Below the pieces are notes generated by a model. The model was not told the DNA's origin. It saw only the letters and a list, made by a program, of their open reading frames with translations, and did no database searches. A program made the position numbers and the translations under genes. Shown here piece after piece: positions 45,551 to 54,765 of a DNA stretch of 64,000 nucleotides. Numbering within the stretch: position 1 is the first letter of the stretch; each line of letters opens with the position of its first letter. The stretch comes from Rhizobium tibeticum (GTDB lineage: Bacteria; Pseudomonadota; Alphaproteobacteria; Rhizobiales; Rhizobiaceae): positions 1-64,000 of the forward strand of contig NZ_FOCV01000021.1 of assembly GCF_900110205.1 (NCBI RefSeq). The letters are read 5' to 3'.

Positions 45551-46441
45551 ATGGAAAACCTTCTGAGCGCGATAAACGCGATCCTGATAACCGGGCCGAC
45601 CGCCAGCGGCAAGTCCGCCTTGGCCGTTGAGCTGGCGAAACAGCACGACGGCGTCGTCATCAACGCCGATAGCATGCAGGTCTATGACACGCTGCGTGTG
45701 TTGACGGCGCGACCTTCAGAGGAGGACATGCAAGGCGTACCGCATCACCTCTACGGTCACGTCCCGGCGAACCGAGCCTATTCGACGGGCGCCTGGCTGC
45801 GGGATGTCACGGATCTTCTGCAGCGCCTGCGCGCCGGTGGCCGCAAACCGATCTTTGTGGGCGGAACGGGTCTCTACTTCAAGGCGCTGACAGGCGGGCT
45901 TTCGGATATGCCTGTGATACCGGACGAGTTGCGCAACAGGCTCCGTTCCCTCTTGCAGTCGGAAGGGCCAGACGAACTCTATCGACGACTGCAAGAGCGC
46001 GATCCATTGGTCGCCGACAGTCTGCGCCCACAGGATGGGCAGCGGATCGTAAGGGCGCTGGAAATTCTTGAGGCGACCGGTCGATCGATCGTCGATTTCC
46101 AGGCGCAGGCAGGCCCTGTGATCGTCGATCCTTCGACTTCTCGCAGGATCGTCGTGGAGCCGGAGCGAGCTGTCCTTCACCAGCGGATAAACGCCCGGTT
46201 CGAGAAGATGCTGGAGCAGGGGGCCGCCGACGAGGTGAGGGCGCTATCTGCCCTTTCGCTGTCGCCCGATATGCCCGTGATGAAGGCTATCGGCGTCTCG
46301 CAGATTGCGGCGATGTTGAGGGGAGAGCTTACGCGCGATGAAGTGCTGGAGCGGGGTGCAGCGGCGACGCGACAATACGCCAAGCGGCAAATGACTTGGT
46401 TTCGCAACCAGATGGACGAAAGCTGGGAGCGCCTACGGTAG
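45551..46441 (+). CDS. miaA: tRNA dimethylallyltransferase
   Basis: A 296-residue enzyme that adds the isopentenyl group to A37 of tRNAs reading UNN codons. The P-loop ILITGPTASGKSALAVELA, the catalytic Asp in VINADSMQVY, FVGGTGLYFKAL and the C-terminal TRQYAKRQMTWFRNQ motif are present. ATG 45551 is listed (GAGGG about seven bases ahead); ATG 45548 is equally usable. Either start lies on or next to the serB start codon, with no non-coding gap between the divergent genes. Confidence 0.95.
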   Translation: MENLLSAINAILITGPTASGKSALAVELAKQHDGVVINADSMQVYDTLRVLTARPSEEDMQGVPHHLYGHVPANRAYSTGAWLRDVTDLLQRLRAGGRKPIFVGGTGLYFKALTGGLSDMPVIPDELRNRLRSLLQSEGPDELYRRLQERDPLVADSLRPQDGQRIVRALEILEATGRSIVDFQAQAGPVIVDPSTSRRIVVEPERAVLHQRINARFEKMLEQGAADEVRALSALSLSPDMPVMKAIGVSQIAAMLRGELTRDEVLERGAAATRQYAKRQMTWFRNQMDESWERLR

Positions 46442-46456
46442 AAACCGCCTGCGGCA

Positions 46457-48529
46457 CTAGTCCTTGTTATTTAGGCTGCTGAGAGGCTTTTTCAGTATGC
46501 TGTCACGAAGGGACATGCCGGGTTCGCGGCGAATGCTTCCCGCAACGGTTGGCTTGTCGCCTTGTCCCGGCGATGTTTCTCCACGGATTTCGCGTCTCAG
46601 GGCTTCGAGGCGGCTGTCGATGGACGTTTGCGGTGCCGCGACAGTTGCGCGGGGTGCGGCGGCTAGAGGCTCGCGTTGCGAGCCCGCACCCGGCAGCATA
46701 TCGCGGCGATAGGGTTCGAATGGGGCAAGTGGCGGCGTTGCCGGCAAGGGTGCCATTGGCGCCGACGGGTAGGAGGGGGAGACTGCCGGCTCGTCGAAGT
46801 CGTCACCATAGTCGTCTTCGTCCTCATAGGGACCGCTCGGGATCGCGGATGAATAGCTCTGCTGGAACGCCGAAATATCGGGACCGCTCACGGCGCGCAT
46901 GCGCGTCACGATCTTGCGCAGGTCGACATTGTCAGGATCCTCTTCGCTTACCTTCACGTTGGCGCCGTTGGCCTTGGGCAGGTAGCGCTCGTCGACGCGC
47001 GAGAAGCGCATTCGCATCGGAACGCTGATGGCTTCGCCAAAGGCGATCGCCTCGCCGTTGCCGATCGAGGAAATGAAACTGGTCGTGGAGATGGATGAGT
47101 TCGGAATGGCCGAGCGAATGATCTCCTGGTCGCGATCATTGGCGAGGCGCATGGCAAAGAGCGTCGAGCACTGCGATAGGATCGTCTGGTCGAGTTCGCC
47201 GGGGCGCTGGGTGATGATCCCGAGCGATACGCCGTATTTGCGGCCCTCCTTGGCGATGCGGGCGATTGCCTGCCTTGTCGGGACGAAGCCGAGAGTCGGG
47301 TCGGAGGGAATGTAACGGTGCGCCTCTTCGCAGACGACGAGCATGTGGATGGCGCCGTCACTCCATAGAGCGATTTCAAAAGCCATGCGGCAAAGGACTG
47401 ACGCAACGGAATTCACGACTTCGGACGGAATGCCTGACAGCTGGAAAGTGCAGATCGGCCTGCTGTCACCGGGGATGCGGAATATCTCCGCCACCGTCTC
47501 CATGATCGTGTCGCTGATCGTATTGCTGGAGAACATGAAGTGGTAGCGCGGGTCGTTGATGGCGGCAAGGACGCGCATCTTCAACGATCGGAGAAGAGGC
47601 TTTTCGCTGCGGCCTTCAAGCCTGCCGATGCGCTCATCGATCAGTGCGAGCAGATCGGCCATGCGGTAGGGCACGGGCGTATCGGCGGTGATAGAACTCT
47701 TCTCGGTCGTGCGTCGCACGAGGGAGCTGTCGCTGCCCCGGAAAGCACGCTTTGCCTCCGGCAACAGGTCCCGCAGGATATCGACCTCCTCGGGAATGGG
47801 TGTTCGGCCTCTAAAGACGACCTCCGCGAACTCCTCCAGCTTCATCAGCCAGAACGGCAGATCGAGTGTGTCCGTGTCGATGACCACGGAGTGCTTCGGG
47901 AAGGCGGCGGCAAATTCGTTGTGCGGGTCGAGGATCAGGACGCGCAGCTTCGGGTCGGCCTCGATCGCCTTGTGCAAAAGCAGAGATACGGCGGTCGACT
48001 TGCCGACGCCGGTCGAACCGACGATGGCGAAGTGCTTGGACAGCATCGAAGGGATATGGAGGGCGGCATCAATGCTCTCGTCCTGGGTGAGCTTGCCGAT
48101 GACGGCCGTTGTTCCGCTGCCGGCATCATAGATGCGCATCAAGTCGGCCGAGCGGATCCGGTGCGCGACGGCGCCAAGGTAGGGATAGCGCGAGATGCCG
48201 GTGGAGAACTGCTCGCGGCCATCCTCGTCGACGCGGACTTCGCCGAGCAGTTCGGTTTCGATCTGGAAATAGTTGTCTTCGCCTTCACCCCAGCTGTGGC
48301 TGCCGGTGTTCATGGCGTAGACGAGGGCAACCACACGGTTCCGACCGACGCTGATGGAAATAAGCCTGCCGACCGACCACAGTTCTGCCAGCTCTGTGCC
48401 ACCGGCTTCGGCGACGGCGGCGATTGTGGCGCGAGAGCCGCTACACGCAACAACGCGACCAAGAAGCCGGTTGCCCGGGCTCTGGTCATCGCGGCGGTCA
48501 TGCTCGCCTGCCTTGCCTGACGTGTGCAA
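46457..48529 (-). CDS. HerA-like ATPase (DUF87 / bacterial P-loop helicase family)
   Basis: A protein of about 690 residues. A HerA-type N-terminal HAS-barrel region (VGRLISISVGRNRVVALVYAM) precedes the P-loop GSTGVGKST at about 171-179, the Walker B-like IHMLVVCEEAHRYIP and arginine-finger-like motifs. A long Pro/Ala/Asp-rich tail (about 540-690) is probably disordered. HerA homologues pump or translocate DNA; archaeal HerA works with NurA nuclease, but no NurA gene is here. The start is uncertain: TTG 48529 is chosen because family similarity begins there, while the frame extends to 48631. Confidence 0.82.
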   Translation of the reverse strand: MHTSGKAGEHDRRDDQSPGNRLLGRVVACSGSRATIAAVAEAGGTELAELWSVGRLISISVGRNRVVALVYAMNTGSHSWGEGEDNYFQIETELLGEVRVDEDGREQFSTGISRYPYLGAVAHRIRSADLMRIYDAGSGTTAVIGKLTQDESIDAALHIPSMLSKHFAIVGSTGVGKSTAVSLLLHKAIEADPKLRVLILDPHNEFAAAFPKHSVVIDTDTLDLPFWLMKLEEFAEVVFRGRTPIPEEVDILRDLLPEAKRAFRGSDSSLVRRTTEKSSITADTPVPYRMADLLALIDERIGRLEGRSEKPLLRSLKMRVLAAINDPRYHFMFSSNTISDTIMETVAEIFRIPGDSRPICTFQLSGIPSEVVNSVASVLCRMAFEIALWSDGAIHMLVVCEEAHRYIPSDPTLGFVPTRQAIARIAKEGRKYGVSLGIITQRPGELDQTILSQCSTLFAMRLANDRDQEIIRSAIPNSSISTTSFISSIGNGEAIAFGEAISVPMRMRFSRVDERYLPKANGANVKVSEEDPDNVDLRKIVTRMRAVSGPDISAFQQSYSSAIPSGPYEDEDDYGDDFDEPAVSPSYPSAPMAPLPATPPLAPFEPYRRDMLPGAGSQREPLAAAPRATVAAPQTSIDSRLEALRREIRGETSPGQGDKPTVAGSIRREPGMSLRDSILKKPLSSLNNKD

Positions 48530-48710
48530 GTCCTTGTTCAGCAAAGGGCTACTCCCTGCGGTAGCAAAGAAGGATATGAGCGAACGTTTAAGAAAGTCTT
48601 TTTGCGACAGGCGGGCCGTTCCCGCACGCATTCGGCTGGTACGATGCTGCTCGATTTTTTATTGCGGCATGCGTTGACGATGCGAAATTTTCTGTCTATC
48701 ACTTCGGCCC

Positions 48711-48767
48711 ATGAAAATCGCAGTAGCTCTTATCGTGGTGGGAAGGCGCATGGGCAGGATGGTGTAA
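48711..48767 (+). CDS. ilv leader peptide, 18 residues
   Basis: ATG 48711 to TAA 48767 encodes MKIAVALIVVGRRMGRMV. Seven of its first nine residues after Lys are Ile, Val, Leu or Ala (IAVALIVV), the composition expected when ribosome stalling senses branched-chain amino acid supply. It lies just before a nested hairpin and a terminator, upstream of ilvI. No clear ribosome binding site is seen, which is common for such leaders. Confidence 0.8.
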   Translation: MKIAVALIVVGRRMGRMV

Positions 48768-48825
48768 CCATCCGGCGATAGCCACCCATGCGCTAGATGA
48801 CAGGCTCCCTCAGGGGCCTTTTTTT
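48746..48825 (+). promoter_or_regulatory. Transcription attenuator of ilvI
   Basis: A nested hairpin pairs GCGCATGGG (48746-48754) with CCCATGCGC (48785-48793) and GGATGG (48757-48762) with CCATCC (48768-48773). A terminator follows: GGCTCC (48803-48808) with GGGGCC (48813-48818) and seven T. The 5' arm of the first hairpin lies inside the leader peptide frame, so ribosome position can change the fold. When branched-chain amino acids are plentiful, termination before ilvI is expected. The exact antiterminator pairing is not resolved. Confidence 0.8.
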
Positions 48826-48890
48826 ATGTCCGAAATTCGGGCTTCCGGACCACAAAACTCAAATCCCAGCAGTCAAAACGGAAAAGAAAC

Positions 48891-50684
48891 ATGACGGGCA
48901 CGGACAATCAGGCAGCAGGCAATCGGATGACGGGAGCGGAGATCGTCCTCCAGGCGCTGAGGGACAACGGCGTCGAGCACATCTTCGGCTATCCGGGCGG
49001 CGCTGTGCTGCCGATCTACGACGAGATCTTCCAGCAGGACGATATCAAGCATATCCTCGTTCGCCACGAACAAGGGGCCGGCCATGCCGCCGAAGGCTAC
49101 GCTCGCTCCACCGGCAAGGTCGGGGTCATGCTCGTTACGTCGGGCCCTGGTGCGACGAATGCCGTCACCCCGCTGCAGGACGCGCTGATGGATTCGATCC
49201 CGCTCGTCTGCCTGACGGGCCAGGTTCCGACCTCGCTGATCGGCTCGGATGCGTTCCAGGAATGCGATACGGTCGGCATCACGCGCCCTTGCACCAAGCA
49301 CAACTGGCTGGTCAAGGACGTCAACGAGCTGGCTGCTATCATCCATGAAGCGTTCCGCATCGCCCAGTCCGGCCGTCCCGGCCCGGTTGTCGTCGATATT
49401 CCGAAGGACGTGCAGTTTGCGACCGGCACCTATACGCCGCCGGCAGCGCACGCGATCCAGAAAAGCTATCAGCCGAAGGTCCAGGGCGATCTCAATCAGA
49501 TCCAGGCGGCTGTCGAACTGATGGCGAATGCGAAGCGCCCGGTCATCTATAGCGGCGGCGGCGTTGTCAATTCCGGCCCCGAGGCCACCAAGCTGCTGCG
49601 TGAACTGGTCGAGCTGACGGACTTCCCGATCACCTCGACGCTGATGGGCCTCGGCGCCTATCCGGCTTCCGGCAAGAACTGGCTGAAGATGCTCGGCATG
49701 CACGGCTCCTACGAGGCGAACATGGCGATGCACGACTGCGACGTCATGGTCTGCATCGGCGCCCGCTTCGACGACCGCATTACCGGTCGTCTCAATGCCT
49801 TCTCTCCGAACTCGAAGAAGATTCACATCGATATCGATCCTTCGTCGATCAACAAGAATGTTCGCGTCGATATCCCGATCCGTGGCGATGTCGGCAATGT
49901 TCTGGAAGATATGGTTCGCCTGTGGCGGGCGCTGCCAAAGAAGCCGGAGAAGAGCCAGATCGCCGATTGGTGGGCCGATATCACCCGCTGGCGCGCGCGT
50001 AACTCCTTTGCCTACACCAAGAGCAACGACGTCATCATGCCGCAATACGCGCTGGAACGTCTCTATGCGCTGACCAAGGATCGCGATACCTACATCACAA
50101 CCGAAGTCGGTCAGCACCAGATGTGGGCGGCACAATTCTATGGGTTCGAGAAGCCCAACCGCTGGATGACCTCGGGCGGCCTCGGCACGATGGGCTACGG
50201 CCTGCCGGCGGCACTCGGCGTGCAGATCGCGCATCCGGAAAGCCTCGTCATCGATATCGCCGGCGATGCCTCGATCCAGATGTGCATCCAGGAAATGTCG
50301 GCGGCTATTCAGCACAATGCGCCGATCAAGATCTTCATCATGAACAACCAGTACATGGGCATGGTCCGCCAGTGGCAGCAGCTGCTGCATGGCAACCGCC
50401 TGTCCAACTCCTATACAGAGGCGATGCCCGACTTCGTCAAGCTGGCGGAAGCTTATGGTGCCGTCGGCCTGCGTTGCGAGAAGCCTGCTGATCTCGATGC
50501 GACGATCCAGGAAATGATTGACGTGAAGAAGCCGGTGATTTTCGATTGCCGCGTTGCCAATCTCGCCAACTGCTTCCCGATGATTCCGTCGGGCAAGGCG
50601 CATAACGAGATGCTGCTGCCGGACGAGGCGACTGACGAAGCCGTTGCCAATGCCATCGACGCCAAGGGCCGAGCGCTCGTCTGA
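48891..50684 (+). CDS. ilvI: Acetolactate synthase, large catalytic subunit
   Basis: A 597-residue thiamine diphosphate enzyme (often named ilvB/ilvI) catalysing the first shared step in valine, leucine and isoleucine synthesis. Visible are the catalytic Glu in RHEQGAGHAAEGYAR, SGPGATNAVTPLQDALMDSIPLV, and the ThDP-binding GDASIQMCIQE...NNQYMGM motif. FAD-binding features span the middle domain. It is preceded by the leader peptide/attenuator and followed 25 bases later by the small-subunit gene. Confidence 0.96.
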   Translation: MTGTDNQAAGNRMTGAEIVLQALRDNGVEHIFGYPGGAVLPIYDEIFQQDDIKHILVRHEQGAGHAAEGYARSTGKVGVMLVTSGPGATNAVTPLQDALMDSIPLVCLTGQVPTSLIGSDAFQECDTVGITRPCTKHNWLVKDVNELAAIIHEAFRIAQSGRPGPVVVDIPKDVQFATGTYTPPAAHAIQKSYQPKVQGDLNQIQAAVELMANAKRPVIYSGGGVVNSGPEATKLLRELVELTDFPITSTLMGLGAYPASGKNWLKMLGMHGSYEANMAMHDCDVMVCIGARFDDRITGRLNAFSPNSKKIHIDIDPSSINKNVRVDIPIRGDVGNVLEDMVRLWRALPKKPEKSQIADWWADITRWRARNSFAYTKSNDVIMPQYALERLYALTKDRDTYITTEVGQHQMWAAQFYGFEKPNRWMTSGGLGTMGYGLPAALGVQIAHPESLVIDIAGDASIQMCIQEMSAAIQHNAPIKIFIMNNQYMGMVRQWQQLLHGNRLSNSYTEAMPDFVKLAEAYGAVGLRCEKPADLDATIQEMIDVKKPVIFDCRVANLANCFPMIPSGKAHNEMLLPDEATDEAVANAIDAKGRALV

Positions 50685-50709
50685 TTTCCGGGAAGAGGAA
50701 CCCAAGACC

Positions 50710-51282
50710 ATGAATGCACATCTACAACCGACGGGCTCGGCCTACTTCATTTCACCGGAAACGGCGGCAGCCGAAAGCCACACGCTTTCAGTCCTCGTCG
50801 ACAACGAGCCGGGCGTCCTTGCTCGTGTCATCGGCCTGTTCTCCGGCCGCGGCTACAATATCGAGAGCCTGACGGTTTCCGAGACTGAGCATCAGGCGCA
50901 TCTGTCGCGAATTACCATTGTGACGCGCGGCACGCCACACGTCCTCGAGCAGATCAAGGCCCAGCTCGAGCGCATCGTGCCTGTTCACCGCGTGGTCGAC
51001 CTGACGGTGCGCGCCCGCGAACTGGGTCAGGAACGACCGATCGAGCGCGAAGTGGCGCTGATCAAGGTGGTGGGCGAGGGCGAAACCCGTGCCGAGACGC
51101 TCCGTCTGGCCGATGCCTTTCATGCCAAGGTGGTCGATGCGACCGTCGAACACTTCATCCTGGAGCTGACCGGCAAGTCATCGAAGATCGACCAGTTCGT
51201 CGCGATCATGAAGCCGCTCGGCCTCATCGAAGTCTGCCGCACCGGCATTGCAGCGATGAACCGCGGGTCGCAGGGGATGTAA
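50710..51282 (+). CDS. ilvH: Acetolactate synthase, small regulatory subunit
   Basis: A 190-residue regulatory subunit with an N-terminal ACT domain (SVLVDNEPGVLARVIGLFSGRGYNIESL) that binds valine for feedback inhibition, and a C-terminal domain (VALIKVVGEGETRAETLRLADAF). Typical sequence includes HQAHLSRITIVTRG and KIDQFVAIMKPLGLIEVCRTG. ATG 50710 is preceded by AGAGGAA. Confidence 0.95.
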   Translation: MNAHLQPTGSAYFISPETAAAESHTLSVLVDNEPGVLARVIGLFSGRGYNIESLTVSETEHQAHLSRITIVTRGTPHVLEQIKAQLERIVPVHRVVDLTVRARELGQERPIEREVALIKVVGEGETRAETLRLADAFHAKVVDATVEHFILELTGKSSKIDQFVAIMKPLGLIEVCRTGIAAMNRGSQGM

Positions 51283-51305
51283 GTCACCGTACAGTGATAT
51301 CTAAG

Positions 51306-51341
51306 GCCGTTGGCGATCAGAGCATTTCCAGCGGCTTTTTT
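51306..51341 (+). terminator. Intrinsic terminator of ilvIH
   Basis: GCCGTTGG (51306-51313) pairs with CCAGCGGC (51328-51335), including one G-U pair, around a 14-base loop and is followed by six T. It overlaps the end of the convergent aldo/keto reductase gene. Confidence 0.8.
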
Positions 51342-52163
51342 CTTGCCGGAGGCGGGAAAGCGGCATCAAGGGCTGCCCAATCCTCGTCGGTGATATCGAG
51401 CGAAACGGCATCGCGGTTTTCGGCTGCGCGGGCAGCGCTCGACGTCTTCGGGATAACCATTACATCGTCGCGCTCCAGCAGGAAGGCAAGCGCCACCTGC
51501 GCCGGCGTCGCCTGGTAGGCCTTGGCGACGCGGATTAGTTCCGGATGATGCAGGATCCGCCCCTGTTCGATCGGCGAGTAGGCCATAACCGGGATTTGGC
51601 GCTCCTGGCACCAAGGCAACAGGTCGTATTCGATGCCGCGGCGCGACAGGTTGTAGCACCTGATTGGCCGCGACATTGCGGCCGCCCGGAACTCCGAGCA
51701 ATTCCCTCATGTCGTCCTCGTCGAAGTTGGAAACGCCCCAGGCACCGATCTTGCCTGATGCCTTCAGTTCTTCGAATGCTTCGACGGTTTCCGACAGCGG
51801 GTGGTCGCCACGCCAGTGCAGCAGATAAAGGTCGATCCGATCTGTGCGGAGACGCGAGAGGCTGTGTTCGCAGGCACCAATCGTTCCCGATCGGCTAGCG
51901 TTCCAGGGATACACTTTGCTGACGAGAAAGACCTCCTCACGGCGACCGCGGATCGCTTCGCCGACGATCCTCTCCGCGCCACCGTCGGCGTACATTTCCG
52001 CTGTATCAATCAGGGTCATGCCGAGGTCGAGGCCGGCCCGCAGGCTCTCCATCTCGCTCTTCGCCTCGGAAGGTTTCTCGCCCATGTTCCAGGTTCCCTG
52101 GCCAAGTGCCGGGACTTCGATGCCGTTCGGGAAGCGGATAAGCGGGATGGCGGCGTCTTGCAT
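51317..52163 (-). pseudogene. Aldo/keto reductase, frameshifted
   Basis: A reductase of about 275-280 residues broken by a shift near 51655-51657. The first part starts at ATG 52163 ([14 protein letters not shown]) and contains the catalytic Asp/Tyr region [13 protein letters not shown], the Lys in [10 protein letters not shown] and the His in [14 protein letters not shown]. It loses frame after NVAANQVL. The second part (to 51317) resumes with [18 protein letters not shown] and [16 protein letters not shown]. Relatives read [13 protein letters not shown] without a break, so loss of two bases (or gain of one) is implied. Error or real decay cannot be told apart here. Confidence 0.8.
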
Positions 52164-52323
52164 GATGGTCGTTCCGTTTTCGATCAAGGTTGGACGGCCC
52201 GGCAATCTTTCAACCAATCCTGTCACCATGACAATGATTACATGGAATGACGAATTTAGGTCAGTTATGCTGACCTAAACCAAATTGAGCCCGCCAACCA
52301 ACCGCGGGCCTCCGGGAGGTCTC

Positions 52324-52917
52324 ATGCCGCTGGATACATTTCTGGCTCTTGTTCTGTTTGCCTTCACGACATCGATCACGCCAGGTCCCAACAATATGAT
52401 GCTGTTCGCATCCGGCGTGAACTTCGGTTTCCGCCGCACCGTTCCACATATGCTGGGTATCGGGGCAGGTTTTTTCTTTCTGCTGATCGGCGTAGGATTC
52501 GGACTTGGGGCACTGCTGCATACGGTGCCGGTGCTCTATACGACGCTGAAGTTTGCCGGCGGCGCTTATCTTGCCTGGATCGCCTGGAAGATCGCGACAT
52601 CGCGTACTCTTGGCGAAGGCAAAAGCGGCGTGGAGCCGATGTCGTTCCTGTCGGCGGCAGCCTTCCAGTGGATCAATCCCAAGGCATGGGTCATGGCGGT
52701 GACCGCGATGGCGACCTATACGATCCCGGACATCTATCTCGCGAGCGTCCTGATCGTCGGCTTCGCCTTCGCGCTGGTCAACGTTCCGACCGTGTCGACT
52801 TGGGCAGGGTTCGGCTCGGCCCTGCGCGATTGGCTGTCGGATCCTGTACGGCTCAAATGGTTCAACATCACTATGGCCGTATTGTTGGTGCTCAGCCTCT
52901 GGCCAATGCTAAAATAG
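52324..52917 (+). CDS. LysE/RhtB-family amino acid exporter
   Basis: A 197-residue membrane protein with five to six hydrophobic segments and the LysE-family start: TTSITPGPNNMMLFASGVNFGFRRTVPHMLGIGAGF. LKFAGGAYLAWIAWKI and FQWINPKAWVMAVTAMATY follow. It exports an amino acid or related metabolite. ATG 52324 follows GGGAGG at about five bases. The genes either side are transcribed leftward; its end overlaps the convergent DUF2269 gene by nine bases. Confidence 0.9.
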   Translation: MPLDTFLALVLFAFTTSITPGPNNMMLFASGVNFGFRRTVPHMLGIGAGFFFLLIGVGFGLGALLHTVPVLYTTLKFAGGAYLAWIAWKIATSRTLGEGKSGVEPMSFLSAAAFQWINPKAWVMAVTAMATYTIPDIYLASVLIVGFAFALVNVPTVSTWAGFGSALRDWLSDPVRLKWFNITMAVLLVLSLWPMLK

Positions 52918-53388
52918 TGCGATCGTCGGTTTGTTGAGCATTAGCCACAGGATGCCGATAACTGCGAAGAACGCCGGAAATCCAAAAGCAAACCAGAAGC
53001 GATAAAGCCGGAAGTAGGCCGCGGGTAACTCTGTTTGCTCCGCGCTGGCCGCGCGGGCAAGATTTCGGATACGGATTTGAATACCCACGACCGGTAGCCA
53101 GAAAAGGCCGGTAAAGACGTAGAGAAGCAATGAAAGGGCGATCCAGCCCTCCGTCAGTTCCCAGCCCATCAGTCTCGCCAATAGATAGCCTGTCACCGGT
53201 TGGAGAACTGAGGCGGTCGCCGTGAACAGCGCATCGGCGATGACGACGGTTCCTGCGACATGAGCGATCAGCTTCGGATCCCGCGTCCTGTGTGCAAGCA
53301 CCATGAAGAAAGCGATGCCAGCGCCCGTGCCGAACAGGACGGTCGCGCCGATCACGTGTGCCAGCAGCAGCAACTGTTCGAGCATCAT
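52909..53388 (-). CDS. DUF2269 family membrane protein
   Basis: A 159-residue protein with four membrane segments, matching DUF2269: LLLLAHVIGATVLFGTGAGIAFFMV at the N-terminus, VTGYLLARLMGW in the middle and a C-terminal FGFPAFFAVIGILWLMLNKP. Function unknown. It overlaps the stop of the SDR-DoxX gene by four bases, so the two are translationally coupled. Confidence 0.85.
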   Translation of the reverse strand: MMLEQLLLLAHVIGATVLFGTGAGIAFFMVLAHRTRDPKLIAHVAGTVVIADALFTATASVLQPVTGYLLARLMGWELTEGWIALSLLLYVFTGLFWLPVVGIQIRIRNLARAASAEQTELPAAYFRLYRFWFAFGFPAFFAVIGILWLMLNKPTIALF

Positions 53389-54664
53389 CTTTCATCCAGA
53401 ATGGCGAGGGTGGCCAGCGTCAGCATGAGCGACGGCAGGACTTTGACCAAAGGGCCAAGCGGATCGAGCCACAGGGAAGGTTCGACGATGGTGGCACCGG
53501 CAAGATAGGTCAGCGATACCAACATCATGCCGTGCATGGCTCGGCGGGCGAGTGGCCGCACGAGGACAGCCGCACCGAGCAGCATATCGATCAGGCAGGT
53601 GAGGACGGTCAGCGACGCGGCAGGGCCTGCCTGCAGCAGGGGTAGAAAATGTGTGGCAGCACGTTGAATATCAAGCAGCGGCAGAAAACCCGACAGCAGC
53701 CAGAAGATCGACAGAGTGCCAATCATCAGCGGCTTCAAGAGGTAGAGCCTGGCAAACCAAAGATCCTGCACGCCGGCCGGGTTCATGCCCAGGATGTCCC
53801 GCGCCGACGCTGTAGCAATACCAGGGTCACTGCCGGCGCTTGGTTGGATGCCTTCCGCCATGACCGCCATGGCTGTGGAGCGCAAGGGTGAGCGCCATCC
53901 AAGGCGACCGGCAGCGTCTGCGAGCCAGGTGACCGGCCTGGCAGCGATGGCAGGCAGGCAAACCACATTTGCGTGCGGCAAACCAAGCCATTGCCGGTGG
54001 AGGGTGACGAGTTTGGCGAGCGTCAATTGCTCGGTCGATGCAAGATCCGCGTCAGCGCCTGATGGGAACTGTCCCGCCACAGCGCTGCTTACCGCCGCCG
54101 CCACGTCATCAAGCGCGACTGCTGCGACCGGACTTGCTGCATGAACGAGCGGGATGCCGAAGGGCAGGGCAGCGAGGGCGCGCAGCAGCGCCGAACCACC
54201 ATGGGCGTTGCGGCCGAGGACGAGGGCCGGGCGCAGGATGACATGAGCAGGCCACTTGCCGCGAGCGCTTCGTCAGCCTGACGTTTCGTTGTCAGGAACG
54301 GTAGGTCGCCGGCGGCGCCGTTCGTCCGTGCGGATATCTGCACAATGAGAGGGCGCGCTTGCTGTGCGGCGGCGTAGAGCGCCAGCATTGCCTTGTGTTG
54401 TGTCGCCGCCAGCTCGTCGGCAAGGCCGTCCTGCAGAGCGCCGGCACAATTGACGACGGCGTCATGACCTTCAATGACGGCGCTCCAATCTTCTGCGTGC
54501 AGCATTTTAGACAGATCAGCCGCTATCCACTTGATATCTGGCAATTTCAGGCGCGCGCGCGATGGGTTGCGTCCGAGGCCGGTCACACGATGCCCATCGG
54601 CCAGCAGGCGGGCCGCTGTCGCCGAACCGATAAAGCCTGTCGCGCCGAGAATCAGGATGTTCAT
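53385..54664 (-). pseudogene. SDR oxidoreductase-DoxX fusion, frameshifted
   Basis: A fusion of about 425 residues interrupted once. The N-terminal part (ATG 54664) is an extended short-chain dehydrogenase: GATGFIGSATAARLLADGHRVTGLGRNP, the VNCAGALQDG loop and LTTKRQADEALAASGL. At 54246-54247 the frame breaks. The continuation in the other frame (VILRPALVLGRNAHGGSALL onward) completes the dehydrogenase and adds a C-terminal DoxX-like four-helix membrane domain (LWFARLYLLKPLMIGTLSIFWLLSG, then ASLTVLTCLIDMLLGAAVL). One missing base would restore it. DUF2269 is coupled downstream. Confidence 0.8.
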
Positions 54665-54765
54665 GGCATCGAACTTAACCGAAAAGTTGCATCGGCATAG
54701 AATGTCTTGGCGAGACCCAAGCAAGAGCCTAAAGATGGCCGCAGATTGGCGGAGGAGAACATCTC

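Noticed and set aside
48873-50711. A 612-codon minus-strand open frame under ilvI
   Set aside because: The plus strand encodes a complete acetolactate synthase; the reverse frame has no family features.
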